DNA from: Bacteroidota bacterium
GTDB lineage: Bacteria; Bacteroidota; Bacteroidia; Flavobacteriales; Weeksellaceae
Reading direction: 5' to 3'
Assembly: GCA_023448955.1 (NCBI GenBank)
Contig: JAEXJU010000059.1
Span: 1-6,276 of the forward strand
Length of the DNA: 6,276 nucleotides
The notes under the pieces were generated by a model that was given only the letters and a program-made list of their open reading frames with translations, was not told where the DNA came from and ran no database searches. A program made the translations under genes and the position numbers. Below, piece by piece: positions 6,031-6,276 of the stretch; within the stretch, counting starts at the first letter, position 1; each line of letters begins with the position of its first letter.

Positions 6031-6276
6031 ATGACAAGAAAGAAAACATTGGCAGAAATCGCTGAACTGTGGAAGAATGACAAAAAGCTGTATGTAAAAA
6101 AATCAACCTTTTCGGCTTATGTGCTGTTGCTGGAAAATCATTTACTACCTCTATTCAAAGACTACTCTGAGATTGAGGATGAAGAGGTACAGAAATTTGT
6201 GTTCCAAAAACTCGAACAGGGCTTAAGCCAGAAAAGCATTAAAGACATCCTGATTGTTCTTAAAATGGTGTTAAAG
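6031..6276 (+). CDS. Tyrosine recombinase (integrase family), N-terminal part, cut by window end
   Basis: The frame opens at ATG 6031 and stays open for 82 codons to the edge of the window. The protein begins MTRKKTLAEIAELWKND and continues with KSTFSAYVLLLENHLLPLF and GLSQKSIKDILIVLKMVLK. This pattern, a helix, then 'T--AY---L--HLLP-F', then 'LS-KSIKDIL--LK', is that of the SAM-like core-binding domain at the N-terminus of phage-type integrases. The catalytic domain with its R-H-R-Y residues lies outside, so activity cannot be judged. Its place directly beside the convergent hsdS pair suggests that it catalyses inversion of the specificity cassettes. An integrase of an unrelated mobile element is the alternative. 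Start choice: it is the first ATG, after an A-rich leader typical of Bacteroidota. Confidence 0.85.
   Translation, partial: MTRKKTLAEIAELWKNDKKLYVKKSTFSAYVLLLENHLLPLFKDYSEIEDEEVQKFVFQKLEQGLSQKSIKDILIVLKMVLK

Overview
The window looks like chromosomal DNA of a Bacteroidota bacterium, most likely a flavobacterium of the Chryseobacterium type. The basis is AT-rich DNA, promoters that fit the TTG-N19-TAnnTTTG pattern, the absence of Shine-Dalgarno sequences, a DUF6266-type protein, and the intergenic repeat core 'GTCATCCTGAGCGTAGTCGA' that I associate with this group. The genus is an inference.

Layout. Positions 1-806 are non-coding: six tandem copies of a 118-141 bp repeat plus a broken seventh. 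Positions 807-1046 hold a strong 13-bp hairpin, four 10-bp iterons and a probable -7 element. Positions 1047-1688 encode a DUF6266-like protein of unknown function, closed by a clear intrinsic terminator. From 1746 to the end is a type I restriction-modification locus: promoter, hsdM (1818-3386), an expressed hsdS (3427-4659), a convergent second hsdS on the minus strand (4718-5896) that lacks a normal start codon, and the first 82 codons of a tyrosine recombinase (6031-6276, cut by the window edge). No hsdR is present; it may lie beyond the right edge.

How it works together. The two hsdS genes share a perfect 24-bp sequence in inverted orientation, at the same codon phase, inside the central conserved region that separates the two target recognition domains (TRDs). 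The codons just outside it encode the same residues with different bases, so the identity looks like a DNA-level constraint. A second 12-bp inverted match lies in frame near the 5' ends. The simplest reading is a phase-variable specificity locus. The adjacent recombinase would invert 1.44 kb (swapping the second TRD) or 2.47 kb (swapping the whole specificity subunit) behind one promoter, giving up to four HsdS proteins and four methylation patterns. Such invertible type I systems are known in other bacteria, so the class is not new; the particular sites, silent-cassette design and TRDs here are what deserve checking.
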